A stretch of 64,000 nt of DNA, from NCBI GenBank assembly GCA_002412765.1, contig DHVR01000030.1, positions 96,171-160,170 on the forward strand. Reading direction: 5' to 3'. Below the pieces are notes generated by a model that worked only from the letters and a program-made list of their open reading frames with translations, was not told the DNA's origin and searched no databases. The position numbers and the translations under genes were made by a program. The DNA comes from Leptolinea sp. UBA5203. GTDB lineage: Bacteria; Chloroflexota; Anaerolineae; Anaerolineales; Anaerolineaceae. Positions within the stretch are counted from its first letter, which is position 1, and each line of letters opens with the position of its first letter. Below, in pieces: positions 37,754-46,218 of this stretch.

Positions 37754-38914
37754 TTAGTCAGTATAGTTACCGCGCAAGAGGGGGATGATGGCGGACTCAA
37801 TCAAAGCATCATCCAAATTGTACATTTCTTTATAAAAACTACGCACTTCACTGACGGTATCGAAATTCGGGAAGAGTTCAGGATGGATACGCCAGGCGAT
37901 CCACTTCAGACCTAATATCCAACGGGTATCGGGTTGATCCCAGCTATAGAAATCTCCAGGGAAACCGTAGACTTGCTCATTCTTGACGGCTGTCAGGGAT
38001 TGCCATTGGGGATCTTTCAGTAATTTACTGATCAGATCACTGGAGTTCTCTCGGTAAGCGATAAGGTAAATTTGATCCGCATCCCAGGCGGCGATTTGCT
38101 CAAAACCAATTGTATTCCATCCATCGCTGGCTGCATTTTCCACCCAAACTGGGTTGCCGCCGGCTGTGATCACGTTGGTGGTCTGCATCCAGGCTAGCGG
38201 GGGAACATTATATGTATACGCGCCATCACTTTCCTTGTAATAGAGAACCAGTATGCTTGGTTTCTCATCTTCGTTTATGTTGATAACTTTTTCCGTGATG
38301 TCAGTGATGGCATTTTTGTAATAATCGACAATTTCTTGTGCCCGTTCTGGCTGACCGAGCATATCCCCCATCGCCAAAATATCGCGATTGTACTGTTCGG
38401 GCGTTTCCAGGTTCAGAAAAGCGGTGGGAATCCCCAGACCTTCCAATGGCTGCTGGTAATCGCCAGCCAAAAAGCTTTTAAGCAAGACCAAATCAGGGTT
38501 ATTGGACGCGATTTCTTCAACATTGGTTTGGCCTGATAACTGTATTTTACTATCGAAGTTAGGGTCAATGGCTTGGATAAAATTACCAAAATTTTGATCT
38601 GTCTCACTCATAGCCACGATACGTTCGCTGACACCATCAAATAAATACAGGGCATCGGCAATCATCAACGACGACTTGCCGCCGTAGACGATGCGGGATG
38701 GTATGTCCGGCAGGGTTACTTCCCGATCCAAAGAATCAGTGAAGGTAATTTCCATGGTTGGTGGGACATCGGTTGGTACAACCGTTGGTTCATCAACAGC
38801 AGCGGTGGTTTCTTCAACCATGGGAGCTGCTGTGGCTTGCGGAGCTGTAGTGCAGGCGGAGAGCAGCAAGATCAACAGGCTTAAGCACAGAATAGTGATT
38901 TGTATTTTCTTCAT
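37754..38914 (-). CDS. Metal-chelate/cobalamin-type ABC substrate-binding lipoprotein
   Basis: A 386-residue exported lipoprotein with signal peptide and lipobox LLSAC (Cys 21), then a Thr/Pro-rich linker and a BtuF/FecB-type Venus-flytrap fold (Pfam Peripla_BP_2): ITFTDSLDREVTLPDIPSRIVY at the start, NPDLVLLKSFLAG, EQIAAWDADQIYLIAY and a C-terminal lobe. The Glu residues that salt-bridge to FecCD arginines cannot be fixed by eye. ATG 38912-38914 has a strong AAGGAGGG. It is the second gene of the PadR operon. Substrate is likely an iron chelate, haem or corrinoid; no cobalamin riboswitch is present. Confidence 0.9.
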   Translation of the reverse strand: MKKIQITILCLSLLILLLSACTTAPQATAAPMVEETTAAVDEPTVVPTDVPPTMEITFTDSLDREVTLPDIPSRIVYGGKSSLMIADALYLFDGVSERIVAMSETDQNFGNFIQAIDPNFDSKIQLSGQTNVEEIASNNPDLVLLKSFLAGDYQQPLEGLGIPTAFLNLETPEQYNRDILAMGDMLGQPERAQEIVDYYKNAITDITEKVININEDEKPSILVLYYKESDGAYTYNVPPLAWMQTTNVITAGGNPVWVENAASDGWNTIGFEQIAAWDADQIYLIAYRENSSDLISKLLKDPQWQSLTAVKNEQVYGFPGDFYSWDQPDTRWILGLKWIAWRIHPELFPNFDTVSEVRSFYKEMYNLDDALIESAIIPLLRGNYTD

Positions 38915-38949
38915 GGATAATCCCTCCTTAGGGATGGATGTGTGATGAA

Positions 38950-39501
38950 TTATGAACTGGTTTGATTTTGAAGCAACTGGTAAAACCATTTCAAAAAGAT
39001 TTGTAATTGATCGATTTTTAATTGGGAGGCGTTGTAATTATAAAAATCTTCAGGATGCGTTTTTTCCATCAAAGTATTTAAAATGGCTAGGTCATGTTCT
39101 ATTTGTAAAATCTGTTCTCCAATCATGTCGGGGAGTTTTTCAGGGTATAAACGTTCCATAAAGTAATAACGGGTGAGGAATTCAATGCGCAAAGCCCGGG
39201 CTGAACAGGGGCTGGCTTTAAACAGCCAGGCTTCAAACTGTTTGCGGCCTGGCTCGGACAGGTAAAACTGCCTGCGCAGGCGTTGGTTTTCCTGGAGTTC
39301 TTCTTCGGCGCGAATCAATAATTTTGCTTCCAGACGGGTAAGGATGCTGTAAATCTGACTCATGCTCAAATGCCAGAGCTGCCCCAGATCCAGTTTCAAC
39401 ATCTGGTAGAGTTCATAGCCGTGGGTGGGCTTGATAGCCAGGTAACCCAGGAGCAGATATTCCGGGGAAAGATTGCTTGCGCTTTTTGAATTAGTTGCCA
39501 T
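38950..39501 (-). CDS. PadR family transcriptional regulator
   Basis: A 183-residue regulator. The N-terminal winged helix-turn-helix is EYLLLGYLAIKPTHGYELYQMLK...LSMSQIYSILTRLEAKLLI...RRQFYLSEPGRKQFEAWL, the PadR signature, and the C-terminal ~80 residues are the helical dimer domain (PadR_C-like). It is the first gene of an operon with a metal/corrinoid-type ABC importer. A perfect 21-bp palindrome covering its -10 box starts five bases before the ATG, so autorepression is likely; the inducer is unknown, perhaps the imported compound. Confidence 0.9.
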   Translation of the reverse strand: MATNSKSASNLSPEYLLLGYLAIKPTHGYELYQMLKLDLGQLWHLSMSQIYSILTRLEAKLLIRAEEELQENQRLRRQFYLSEPGRKQFEAWLFKASPCSARALRIEFLTRYYFMERLYPEKLPDMIGEQILQIEHDLAILNTLMEKTHPEDFYNYNASQLKIDQLQIFLKWFYQLLQNQTSS

Positions 39502-39505
39502 GTTT

Positions 39506-39526
39506 TATACTCACTTAGTGAGTATA
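39506..39526. promoter_or_regulatory. PadR operator palindrome
   Basis: A perfect inverted repeat of two TATACTCACT half-sites around a single central base. It contains the -10 hexamer of the padR promoter. A further AGTGAAC/CTTAGTGAAC partial half-site lies beside it (39531-39540). This is the expected layout for autorepression by a homodimeric winged-helix protein. Confidence 0.8.
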
Positions 39527-39549
39527 GGAGGTTCACTAAGGTTTGTCAA
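39521..39549 (-). promoter_or_regulatory. Promoter of the padR-ABC operon
   Basis: On the minus strand TTGACA (39544-39549), exactly 17 bases, then TATACT (39521-39526). Transcription would begin about 12-15 bases before the ATG, so the mRNA leader is very short and lacks a good Shine-Dalgarno sequence. Confidence 0.8.
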
Positions 39550-39714
39550 TAGATTTTATTTAGAGAGATGAAGTTTCATGAGGTGGAACAAATTGTTTTT
39601 GTCCTTTCCAGATGTGAAAAAATTTTTTTCAAATTTTTCATCCCCTAAACAAATCAGCCTGAAACGCAATGGTTCTCCAGTATAATCAATATATTCTGTG
39701 GATAAACAAACCCT

Positions 39715-41178
39715 ATGTCAAATCTATCTAAAAATTTTTTCCCCATCTTTTTACGAATAGTTGGACCATTTCTTAGTGTATATGTAACAAAAATGGTCCT
39801 GCAGATTGTACAAGGGAACCTGGAAATTCAGGTGATCGAGTTAATCTATTTACTGCCGGTCATGCTCTCAACAGTGCTTTGGGGGCTGACTCCGGGGATT
39901 TTAGCTGGGATAACGGCTTTTCTAGTTTTTAATTATTTCCATATTCAACCCTATAACACCTTTCTCATTCACCAGACCCAAGATCTTATCAGCCTGCTCA
40001 TTTTTCTTTTTGTTTCGGTCATATTAAGTCAGTTCATTGGCCGAGCCCGGGAAGGGACACGACTCTCCCGAATCCGGGAGTGGGAAGCAACCCGGATGTA
40101 TGAGTTAATCTCAGCTCTTTCCGGATTGAAGGATGTTCAGATCATTGCCAGAGATCTTGCTTTTCATACATTGCAGACATTCCATTTCGATCATATTGAA
40201 TTACGGATTGAACAAAAAGAAGAACAAGCCTATATAGTATCTATTCCGGAAGGTCAACCCAACCAGGATTTGCATTCCGAGGTTTGGCCTTTGGAAACCG
40301 TCAGGGGACAGGAAGGGCAGATGCAGATTTGGTACAGCCGTCCGCCTCTATTGATCCAGGAAAATCAATTACTGCAAGCTTTTTTAAGTCAGGGGGCTTT
40401 AGCGCTTGAGCGAGTTCGTTTGGCAAAAGGCGAAAATATGGTGCGCATTCTGGAAGAAAGTGACCAATTAAAATCTTCTCTTTTGAATTCTGTATCCCAT
40501 GAACTGCGTACTCCTTTATCGGTGATTAAGGCTTCAGTGTCTAGCCTTCGATCCGGTACAGTACAGTGGAATGATGAAGCCCGTCAGGATCTACTGGCAA
40601 CCATAGAAGAAGAAACGGATGAATTAAATTTATTGGTTGGCAATCTTCTGGACATGTCTCGTATCGAGTCAAACGCGCTTAAACCACAGAAACGGTGGAA
40701 CGCCATTGATGAAATTGCAATGGGGGTTGTAGCCAAAATGCGTAAGCAATTAGCTCAGCACCATCTGGAAATGAATTTTGAAAAAGACCTGCCCCTTGTA
40801 CCAACAGATTTTGTGATGATTGGACAGGTATTTTTGAATTTGATTAATAATAGTATTAAATATTCGCCAGAGAATTCAACGATTTCTGTCAGTGTGTACA
40901 AGGAAAACGAATCTATTCATTTTGAAATTGCCAATGAGGGCCCACCGGTACCAGAGGAGCACCTGGAAAGAATTTTTGATAAATTTTACCGGGTTACAGA
41001 AGCAGAACGAATTACCGGCACCGGATTGGGGCTATCCATTTGTAAGGGGATCGTGGAAGCCCACGGGGGCAACATTTGGGCGGTTAATGAGACTGGGCGT
41101 TTTGTTTTCCATTTTATTTTGCCATTAACTCTGGATGGTTCCTTGCCGCAGATTCCTCAGGAGGAACTCGATGAATAA
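39715..41178 (+). CDS. KdpD-like sensor histidine kinase lacking the KdpD/Usp N-terminus
   Basis: A 487-residue membrane kinase. Residues ~10-105 are a DUF4118 unit of about four helices, ~125-240 a GAF-like region, then HisKA with the phosphorylated H262 in SVSHELRTPLSVIKAS, and HATPase_c with the N box (FLNLINNSIKYSPE), DKFYR and GTGLGLSICKGIVEAHGG. Full KdpD is ~900 residues with an N-terminal KdpD and Usp domain; both are absent here. The response-regulator gene overlaps its end by eight bases. Together with the downstream importer this points to potassium or osmotic sensing. Confidence 0.9.
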   Translation: MSNLSKNFFPIFLRIVGPFLSVYVTKMVLQIVQGNLEIQVIELIYLLPVMLSTVLWGLTPGILAGITAFLVFNYFHIQPYNTFLIHQTQDLISLLIFLFVSVILSQFIGRAREGTRLSRIREWEATRMYELISALSGLKDVQIIARDLAFHTLQTFHFDHIELRIEQKEEQAYIVSIPEGQPNQDLHSEVWPLETVRGQEGQMQIWYSRPPLLIQENQLLQAFLSQGALALERVRLAKGENMVRILEESDQLKSSLLNSVSHELRTPLSVIKASVSSLRSGTVQWNDEARQDLLATIEEETDELNLLVGNLLDMSRIESNALKPQKRWNAIDEIAMGVVAKMRKQLAQHHLEMNFEKDLPLVPTDFVMIGQVFLNLINNSIKYSPENSTISVSVYKENESIHFEIANEGPPVPEEHLERIFDKFYRVTEAERITGTGLGLSICKGIVEAHGGNIWAVNETGRFVFHFILPLTLDGSLPQIPQEELDE

Positions 41179-41866
41179 AGAAGCATTGATTCTATTAATC
41201 GATGATGAACCACAAATTTTACGAGCCTTAAAAACCATTCTGAGCGCAAATCATTTTCGGATTCTGACAGCCACAACAGGGGAACAGGGGATTGCCCTGG
41301 CAGTGGTGGAAAACCCCGACTTAATTATCCTGGATCTGAGTTTACCGGATATGGATGGGATTCAAGTGTGTGAGCAACTTCGTGAATGGTCCCGTATCCC
41401 AATTATCGTACTATCCGTCAGGGAAAATGAGAAAGATAAAGTGGCTGTGTTGGATAAAGGTGCGGATGATTACCTGACTAAACCTTTTGGTATTGAGGAA
41501 CTCTTAGCCCGTATACGCGTTGCATTACGTCATTCTGAACAAAGCCTGGGAAATAAGCAAAGCATCCTCACGGTTGGTAGCATTGTAGTCGATTTAGCCA
41601 GGCATATTGTGACCCGTAGCGGTGAAGAAATTCGCTTGACGGCCACCGAATTTAAACTGCTCGCCTATCTTTCCGCAAACGCTGATCGCGTCATCACCCA
41701 TCAGGGTCTCCTCGCGCATGTTTGGGGTTTCGCTGAAATGGATCATGTGGAATACCTGCGGGTTTATATTGGTCAACTAAGAAAAAAAATAGAAATCAAC
41801 CCGGATGAACCACAAATCATTCTTACCGAACCCGGCGTTGGATATCGGTTTAAATCCGCTGAGTAA
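41171..41866 (+). CDS. OmpR-family response regulator, KdpE-like
   Basis: A 231-residue regulator. The receiver domain carries the acidic pair LIDDEP, phospho-acceptor D55 in ILDLSLPDMDG, and the K of YLTKPF; the C-terminal winged helix (RLTATEFKLLAYLSANADRVITHQGLLAHVWG...LRVYIGQLRKKIE) binds DNA. Sequence style and the partner kinase match KdpE. The ATG at 41171 follows GAGGAACTCG and lies inside the end of the kinase gene, so the pair are translationally coupled. No kdpFABC operon is in the window; the likely target is the potassium importer gene downstream. Confidence 0.93.
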   Translation: MNKEALILLIDDEPQILRALKTILSANHFRILTATTGEQGIALAVVENPDLIILDLSLPDMDGIQVCEQLREWSRIPIIVLSVRENEKDKVAVLDKGADDYLTKPFGIEELLARIRVALRHSEQSLGNKQSILTVGSIVVDLARHIVTRSGEEIRLTATEFKLLAYLSANADRVITHQGLLAHVWGFAEMDHVEYLRVYIGQLRKKIEINPDEPQIILTEPGVGYRFKSAE

Positions 41867-41973
41867 TCGTACGATTCATTAATCTTTATTTTTTCTTTAT
41901 ACAATCCCCCTCTTTTCTTGTGCTCAATTTATATCTTCTGATTAAACTTTCCATTATCAATATGGAGAATTTA

Positions 41974-42585
41974 ATGGATATAGTAGCGAATCAGAAGAGT
42001 TCAAATCGTTTAGTAGTACTTGTCTCTGAATGCATGGCCAACAATACTGATCTGGCTCGTGCAATTTATTGGATGGCAGAACCCAATAATTTTTCAGTCC
42101 TATACCTGGTTTATGTGGATAACAGCAACAATTTATTAAAATTGTCCCGTACTATGGCGACGATGAAGGCAGTTACTTCCTCAAACAAATTATCCGTAGA
42201 AGTTAGAACAACAAAAACCGGGCAATGGTTAGATACGCTAAACAAGATTATAAGACCTAACGACGTCATCATATGCCAGAAAGAACAGACCGTAATTAAT
42301 AGCCCATTCAAAACCATCCCCCTGAGTGAATTTATTTCTGCCCAAATTGATCTGCCTGTTCAAACTATGGCTGGATATTACCATCCCATTCAAATGTTAA
42401 CTAAAAAATGGTTTCATGAGCTATTCGCACTGCTGGGCTTTCTTTTGATTATGGCTCTGTTTACATGGTTCCAAGTTCAGTTGGATCAAGCACTGGATGG
42501 TTTTTTGGTAAACATTTATTTTGTAATTACGCTTTTACTTGAAATTGGCGCTTTCTGGGCCTGGTATAAATTTGCATTCCGATAA
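41974..42585 (+). CDS. Usp-like protein with two C-terminal membrane helices
   Basis: A 203-residue protein I cannot name firmly. The first ~130 residues have the alternating hydrophobic pattern and layout of a universal-stress/Usp alpha-beta domain (LVVLVSECMANNTDLARAIYWMA...FSVLYLVYV, then NDVIICQKEQ), and two helices follow at ~145-163 and ~174-196. The ATP-binding G-x2-G motif is not evident. It sits between a KdpDE-like system whose kinase lacks its Usp domain and a KimA-like importer, so it may replace that domain in trans. ATG at 41974 is preceded by GGAG. Confidence 0.65.
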   Translation: MDIVANQKSSNRLVVLVSECMANNTDLARAIYWMAEPNNFSVLYLVYVDNSNNLLKLSRTMATMKAVTSSNKLSVEVRTTKTGQWLDTLNKIIRPNDVIICQKEQTVINSPFKTIPLSEFISAQIDLPVQTMAGYYHPIQMLTKKWFHELFALLGFLLIMALFTWFQVQLDQALDGFLVNIYFVITLLLEIGAFWAWYKFAFR

Positions 42586-42629
42586 CACTTACTGATCTGC
42601 ATGATTAGAAAACATGCCTGGAGTATCAA

Positions 42630-44540
42630 ATGGAATTTTGTGATTTTAAACGTTTATTAATAGGTGAACCTTTTCCAACCAGTCGTGAGTCTCATGAAAG
42701 ACTGGATAAGCTTCGTGGCTTGGCAGTATTCGCCTCGGATCCAATTTCAAGCAATGCTTATGCGACTGAAGCCATCATGCATGTATTAATCGTCTTGGGT
42801 AGTGGCGCGCTGGCAATGACACTGCCCCTGGGATTGGCTGTGGCTTTTTTGGTTTTAATGGTGATTTTCAGCTATATCCAGACCATTCTGCACTATCCTG
42901 ATGGGGGGGGCGCATACACTGTATCCAAGGATAATTTAGGTGAGATGCCATCCCTTTTAGCTGCCGCTGCCCTTTTAATTGATTATGTATTAACGGTTTC
43001 CGTCTCTGTGGCGGCAGGTGTTCGCGCAGTAACATCTGCTTTTCCAGAGGTATTTGAGTACCGGGTCATTATCGCCTTGCTTGCCATCCTTCTGGTTACC
43101 TGGTTAAATTTGCGGGGTGTACGAGAGAGTGGAACCATTTTTGCAATACCAACCTATGCGTTTATTATAGGTGTCCTGCTTACGATCATCATTGGGCTTA
43201 TTCGATATTTTGGTCTCTTTGGTGTGGAGACACTTACAATGACCCAAGAGGTCGTTGCGCCTGTGACTTCTCTGACTGGTTTTGCCTATGTCTGGCTATT
43301 GTTGCGAGCCTTCTCTGGAGGATGTACGGCTTTAACCGGAATTGAGGCCATCAGCAATGGAGTAAAAGCCTTTAAGAAACCGGAGGCGCGGAACGCTGCC
43401 ATTACCATGGTTGCCATGGGCATTATCGCAATGACCCTTTTCATAGGAATCACCTTCCTGGCGACACATTTATCTTTAGTCCCCAATGAAGCGGAAAGTA
43501 TTCTTTCTCAATTGACACGCAAAGCAACTGGCACCGGATTCCTCTATTATTGGGTGCAAATTTTTACTGCCGGGATTCTTTTTATGGCAGCCAATACTGG
43601 CTACCAAGATTTCCCCCGGTTGGCCTATTTTCTTGCCCATGATAACTTCCTGCCGCGCTGGTTAAAAAATCGTGGCGATCGTCTGGTTTTCAGTGCCGGT
43701 ATCGTGACGTTAGCGATTTTTTCCTCTTTACTGATCATCATTTTTCGCGCTGATGAAATTGCCATGTTACCTCTCTATGCCCTGGGTGTCATGCTTTGTT
43801 TTAGTCTTTCGCAGTTAGGAATGTTCCATTTGATGGGTAGAATTGCACATTTAAAACCAGGCGAGATGCTGCAAACCAAAGTGACCATGGTCCATTATGA
43901 GAAAGGCTCAAAATGGAAACGGATCATGAATGCCATCGGCTCAGTGATTACATTTACGGTCTTTGTCGTCCTGCTGCTGACGAAATTCAAAGAAGGGGCA
44001 TGGATTATTGCCCTTTTAATCCCGATATTGGTCTATATTTTCTACTCCATTAAGAAACATTATTTGAATGTATCCAAAACCTTAAGTACCCGTGTCCTGG
44101 ATACAAAAAAAGTCGCCGTTGTAGCAGATGTAGTTGTAGTTCCGATTGCTGATATTCATCGTGGTTCTTTACGGGCCATTCAGTATGCCAAAAGACTTTC
44201 GAATGATGTACGTGTGATTACCATTGCTACGGATATACAAGACAAGGATCAATTTCTGGAGCGCTGGAATCGGTTTTCAGAGATTACAGATGGTTTAAAA
44301 TTAGAATTGGTTGAATATGATTATCGCGACGTACTCACACCGATTGTTGATTATATAAAACATGTGAACCAAGTTGAATTTCCTCACGAATTAACCACAG
44401 TCGTTATCCCTGAATTCATTCCGGAACGATTTGGTGCCCAATATTTGCATAATCAAACGGCGACACGTCTGCGTGCATTATTGAGAAATTATCAGGACAT
44501 TGTGATTATCGAAGTTCCCTTTCAAATTGATTCCCTCTAA
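42630..44540 (+). CDS. kimA: KimA-type potassium importer (APC superfamily)
   Basis: A 636-residue transporter with about twelve membrane helices and a ~150-residue cytoplasmic tail. The start LLIGEPFPTSRESHERLDKLRGLAVFASDPISSNAYATEAI and the YPDGGGAYTVSKDNLG motif match the KimA/YdaO group of high-affinity proton-coupled potassium importers rather than ordinary amino-acid permeases. In Bacillus KimA is inhibited by cyclic di-AMP bound to the tail. The tail here (from ~480, VAVVADVVVVPIADIHRGSLRAIQYAKRL) looks Usp-like. GGAG lies before the ATG. The upstream two-component genes support a role in potassium supply. Confidence 0.88.
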   Translation: MEFCDFKRLLIGEPFPTSRESHERLDKLRGLAVFASDPISSNAYATEAIMHVLIVLGSGALAMTLPLGLAVAFLVLMVIFSYIQTILHYPDGGGAYTVSKDNLGEMPSLLAAAALLIDYVLTVSVSVAAGVRAVTSAFPEVFEYRVIIALLAILLVTWLNLRGVRESGTIFAIPTYAFIIGVLLTIIIGLIRYFGLFGVETLTMTQEVVAPVTSLTGFAYVWLLLRAFSGGCTALTGIEAISNGVKAFKKPEARNAAITMVAMGIIAMTLFIGITFLATHLSLVPNEAESILSQLTRKATGTGFLYYWVQIFTAGILFMAANTGYQDFPRLAYFLAHDNFLPRWLKNRGDRLVFSAGIVTLAIFSSLLIIIFRADEIAMLPLYALGVMLCFSLSQLGMFHLMGRIAHLKPGEMLQTKVTMVHYEKGSKWKRIMNAIGSVITFTVFVVLLLTKFKEGAWIIALLIPILVYIFYSIKKHYLNVSKTLSTRVLDTKKVAVVADVVVVPIADIHRGSLRAIQYAKRLSNDVRVITIATDIQDKDQFLERWNRFSEITDGLKLELVEYDYRDVLTPIVDYIKHVNQVEFPHELTTVVIPEFIPERFGAQYLHNQTATRLRALLRNYQDIVIIEVPFQIDSL

Positions 44541-44562
44541 AAAAACACCGGTTATCAAATTT

Positions 44563-44592
44563 AGGAGCTCCTCATTGGGGGCTCCTTTTTTG
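44563..44592 (+). terminator. Intrinsic terminator after kimA
   Basis: Stem AGGAGC/GCTCCT with additional inner pairing and a run of six to seven Ts, 23 bases past the stop codon. Confidence 0.8.
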
Positions 44593-44700
44593 TTAATCAC
44601 CCCTTTATTTTCGGATAATTTGGCAATAAAGCTTGTCTGTACAGCGTATTTTTGCACTATAATAATTCCATTCTCAGAACTCCAGTTGAGGTATACCAAA

Positions 44701-45936
44701 ATGGCAAAATATTCTCCCAAGTTAGGCATGGGTTCCCTGGTAAATATGGTCGGCGAACGCGAAGATCCAAAACATGCGCACGTCATGCCAATCTATCAGA
44801 CGTCCGTATTTGATTTCACTGATGTAGCCAACGGGGCTGCTTTGTTTAAAGGTGAAGAAGAAGGACATATCTATTCCCGGCTCAGCAATCCCAATACCCA
44901 GCAGGTAGCCCATAAAATTGCCGTACTGGAGGGCCTGGATTTATTGAGAGCCAATCCGGATACCCCCACCGAGGAAATTGTTGCCGGGCAATTGTTTTCT
45001 TCCGGTATGGCGGCTGTCACCTGTGCTATTTTGGCCAGAGTAAAACCTGGCGAACTTGTCCTTGCCCAAGAAGCCCTCTACAGCAACACCTACACCTTCC
45101 TGCGTGATTTTGGCTCTCGCTGGGGGATCAAAGTGGTTTGGGTTTCTGACCCCAGTGTGGAAAGCTGGCGGGCAGCTTTTGAAAAATACCCCCAGGCTGT
45201 TCTGGCCTATGTAGAAACTCCATCCAACCCCTCCCTCGCCCTGGTGGATTTACAGGCAGTGTGTGAGCTGGCCCATCAAAATAATGCCTGGGTGATTGCA
45301 GACAATACTTTTGCCACCCCCTACTGTCAACGTCCGCTGATTTTGGGGGCAGATGTGGTGGTGCATTCCACCACCAAATACCTGAATGGGCACGGCCTGG
45401 TCGTTGGGGGCGCGGCCGTTAGCAATCACATTGAGTATATGAAACAAGACCTGTACGGCTTGATGAAAACGCTGGGCAGCAACGCCAGTCCTTTCGACGC
45501 CTGGTTGACCAATACCGGCTTGAAAACTTTTGAACTTCGCATGGAACGCCATTGCCAGAATGCCATGCAGGTGATGACTTTTCTGGAGCAGCATCCGGCG
45601 GTTTCCAGGGTGTATTATCCCGGACTTCCCAGTCATCCGGATTATGCCCTGGCCTGCAGGCAGATGATCCACTTTGGCGGTATGGCGGCATTTGAATTGG
45701 CCGGCGGATTGGAAGCGGGTGCCCGCATGATGGATCAGGTGCAGTTGTGTGTCCTGGCTGTCAGCCTGGGGCATGTCAATACGTTGATCTCTCATCCTGC
45801 CAGTATGACCCATTCCACCATGGCGCCGGAGGAACGCAGAAAGACCGGCATCAGTGACGGTCTGGTTCGCTTCTCCATCGGCATCGAGAATGTGGAGGAT
45901 ATCATTGCGGATCTCAGTCAGGCATTAGAGGGTTAA
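44701..45936 (+). CDS. Cys/Met metabolism PLP enzyme (cystathionine gamma-lyase / methionine gamma-lyase type)
   Basis: A 411-residue fold-type I PLP enzyme. PLP lysine K226 sits in VVHSTTKYLNGHG, preceded by VIADNTFATPYCQRPLILGADVVVHS; YSRLSNPNTQQVAHKIAVLEG binds PLP from the neighbouring subunit, and the C-terminal SLGHVNTLISHPASMTHSTM is the substrate loop. These features place it in the trans-sulfuration/methionine-lyase family; which beta/gamma elimination or replacement it catalyses cannot be settled by eye. The ATG at 44701 follows TTGAGG; the longer frame overlapping kimA has no support and crosses the terminator. Confidence 0.92.
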   Translation: MAKYSPKLGMGSLVNMVGEREDPKHAHVMPIYQTSVFDFTDVANGAALFKGEEEGHIYSRLSNPNTQQVAHKIAVLEGLDLLRANPDTPTEEIVAGQLFSSGMAAVTCAILARVKPGELVLAQEALYSNTYTFLRDFGSRWGIKVVWVSDPSVESWRAAFEKYPQAVLAYVETPSNPSLALVDLQAVCELAHQNNAWVIADNTFATPYCQRPLILGADVVVHSTTKYLNGHGLVVGGAAVSNHIEYMKQDLYGLMKTLGSNASPFDAWLTNTGLKTFELRMERHCQNAMQVMTFLEQHPAVSRVYYPGLPSHPDYALACRQMIHFGGMAAFELAGGLEAGARMMDQVQLCVLAVSLGHVNTLISHPASMTHSTMAPEERRKTGISDGLVRFSIGIENVEDIIADLSQALEG

Positions 45937-45974
45937 TATATTCATAGAATTGATAAGAATTGACTTGTTTTCTA

Positions 45975-46003
45975 TTGACAAGTTGAATTGGACAAACTAT
46001 ACT
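45975..46003 (+). promoter_or_regulatory. Promoter of the riboflavin-uptake operon
   Basis: TTGACA (45975-45980), a 17-base spacer and TATACT (45998-46003) place the transcript start near 46010, about 14 bases before the FMN aptamer. Confidence 0.8.
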
Positions 46004-46023
46004 CAAAATTGAAAATTGAATAG

Positions 46024-46155
46024 ATCAGCCTTCGGGGCAGGGTGAGGAAGGAAACTTCCAATTCCCGATCGGTGGTATAACCCACGAGCGCGATACGCGC
46101 ATGATCCGGTGTGATTCCGGAGTCGACGGTAAAGTCCGGATAATAGAAGGAGTAT
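46024..46155 (+). ncRNA. FMN riboswitch (RFN element)
   Basis: The conserved core is easily read: CTTCGGGGCAGGGTGA, AATTCCCGATCGGTGGT, a CCCACGAGCGCG stem-loop, GATCCGGTGTGATTCCGGAG, TCGACGGTAAAGTCCGGAT and the closing AGAAGG. This is the six-stem aptamer that binds flavin mononucleotide. A rho-independent terminator follows at 46174. Bases 46040-46046 (GGGTGAG) are complementary to 46170-46176 (CTCACCC), a candidate antiterminator pairing. At high FMN the terminator should form and shut off the importer genes. Confidence 0.96.
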
Positions 46156-46173
46156 TATTTTTATGTTAGCTCA

Positions 46174-46207
46174 CCCCGAAAGAAATCTCTTTCGGGGTAT
46201 TTTTTTA
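46174..46207 (+). terminator. Riboswitch-controlled terminator
   Basis: The perfect 10-bp stem CCCCGAAAGA/TCTTTCGGGG with a 4-nt loop and a T-rich tail, placed between the FMN aptamer and the first importer gene: the expression platform. Confidence 0.9.
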
Positions 46208-46218
46208 CGGGACGGAAC

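Noticed and set aside
38915..38949. Cobalamin riboswitch before the binding-protein gene
   Set aside because: The gap is only 35 bases and the padR leader is too short to hold one.
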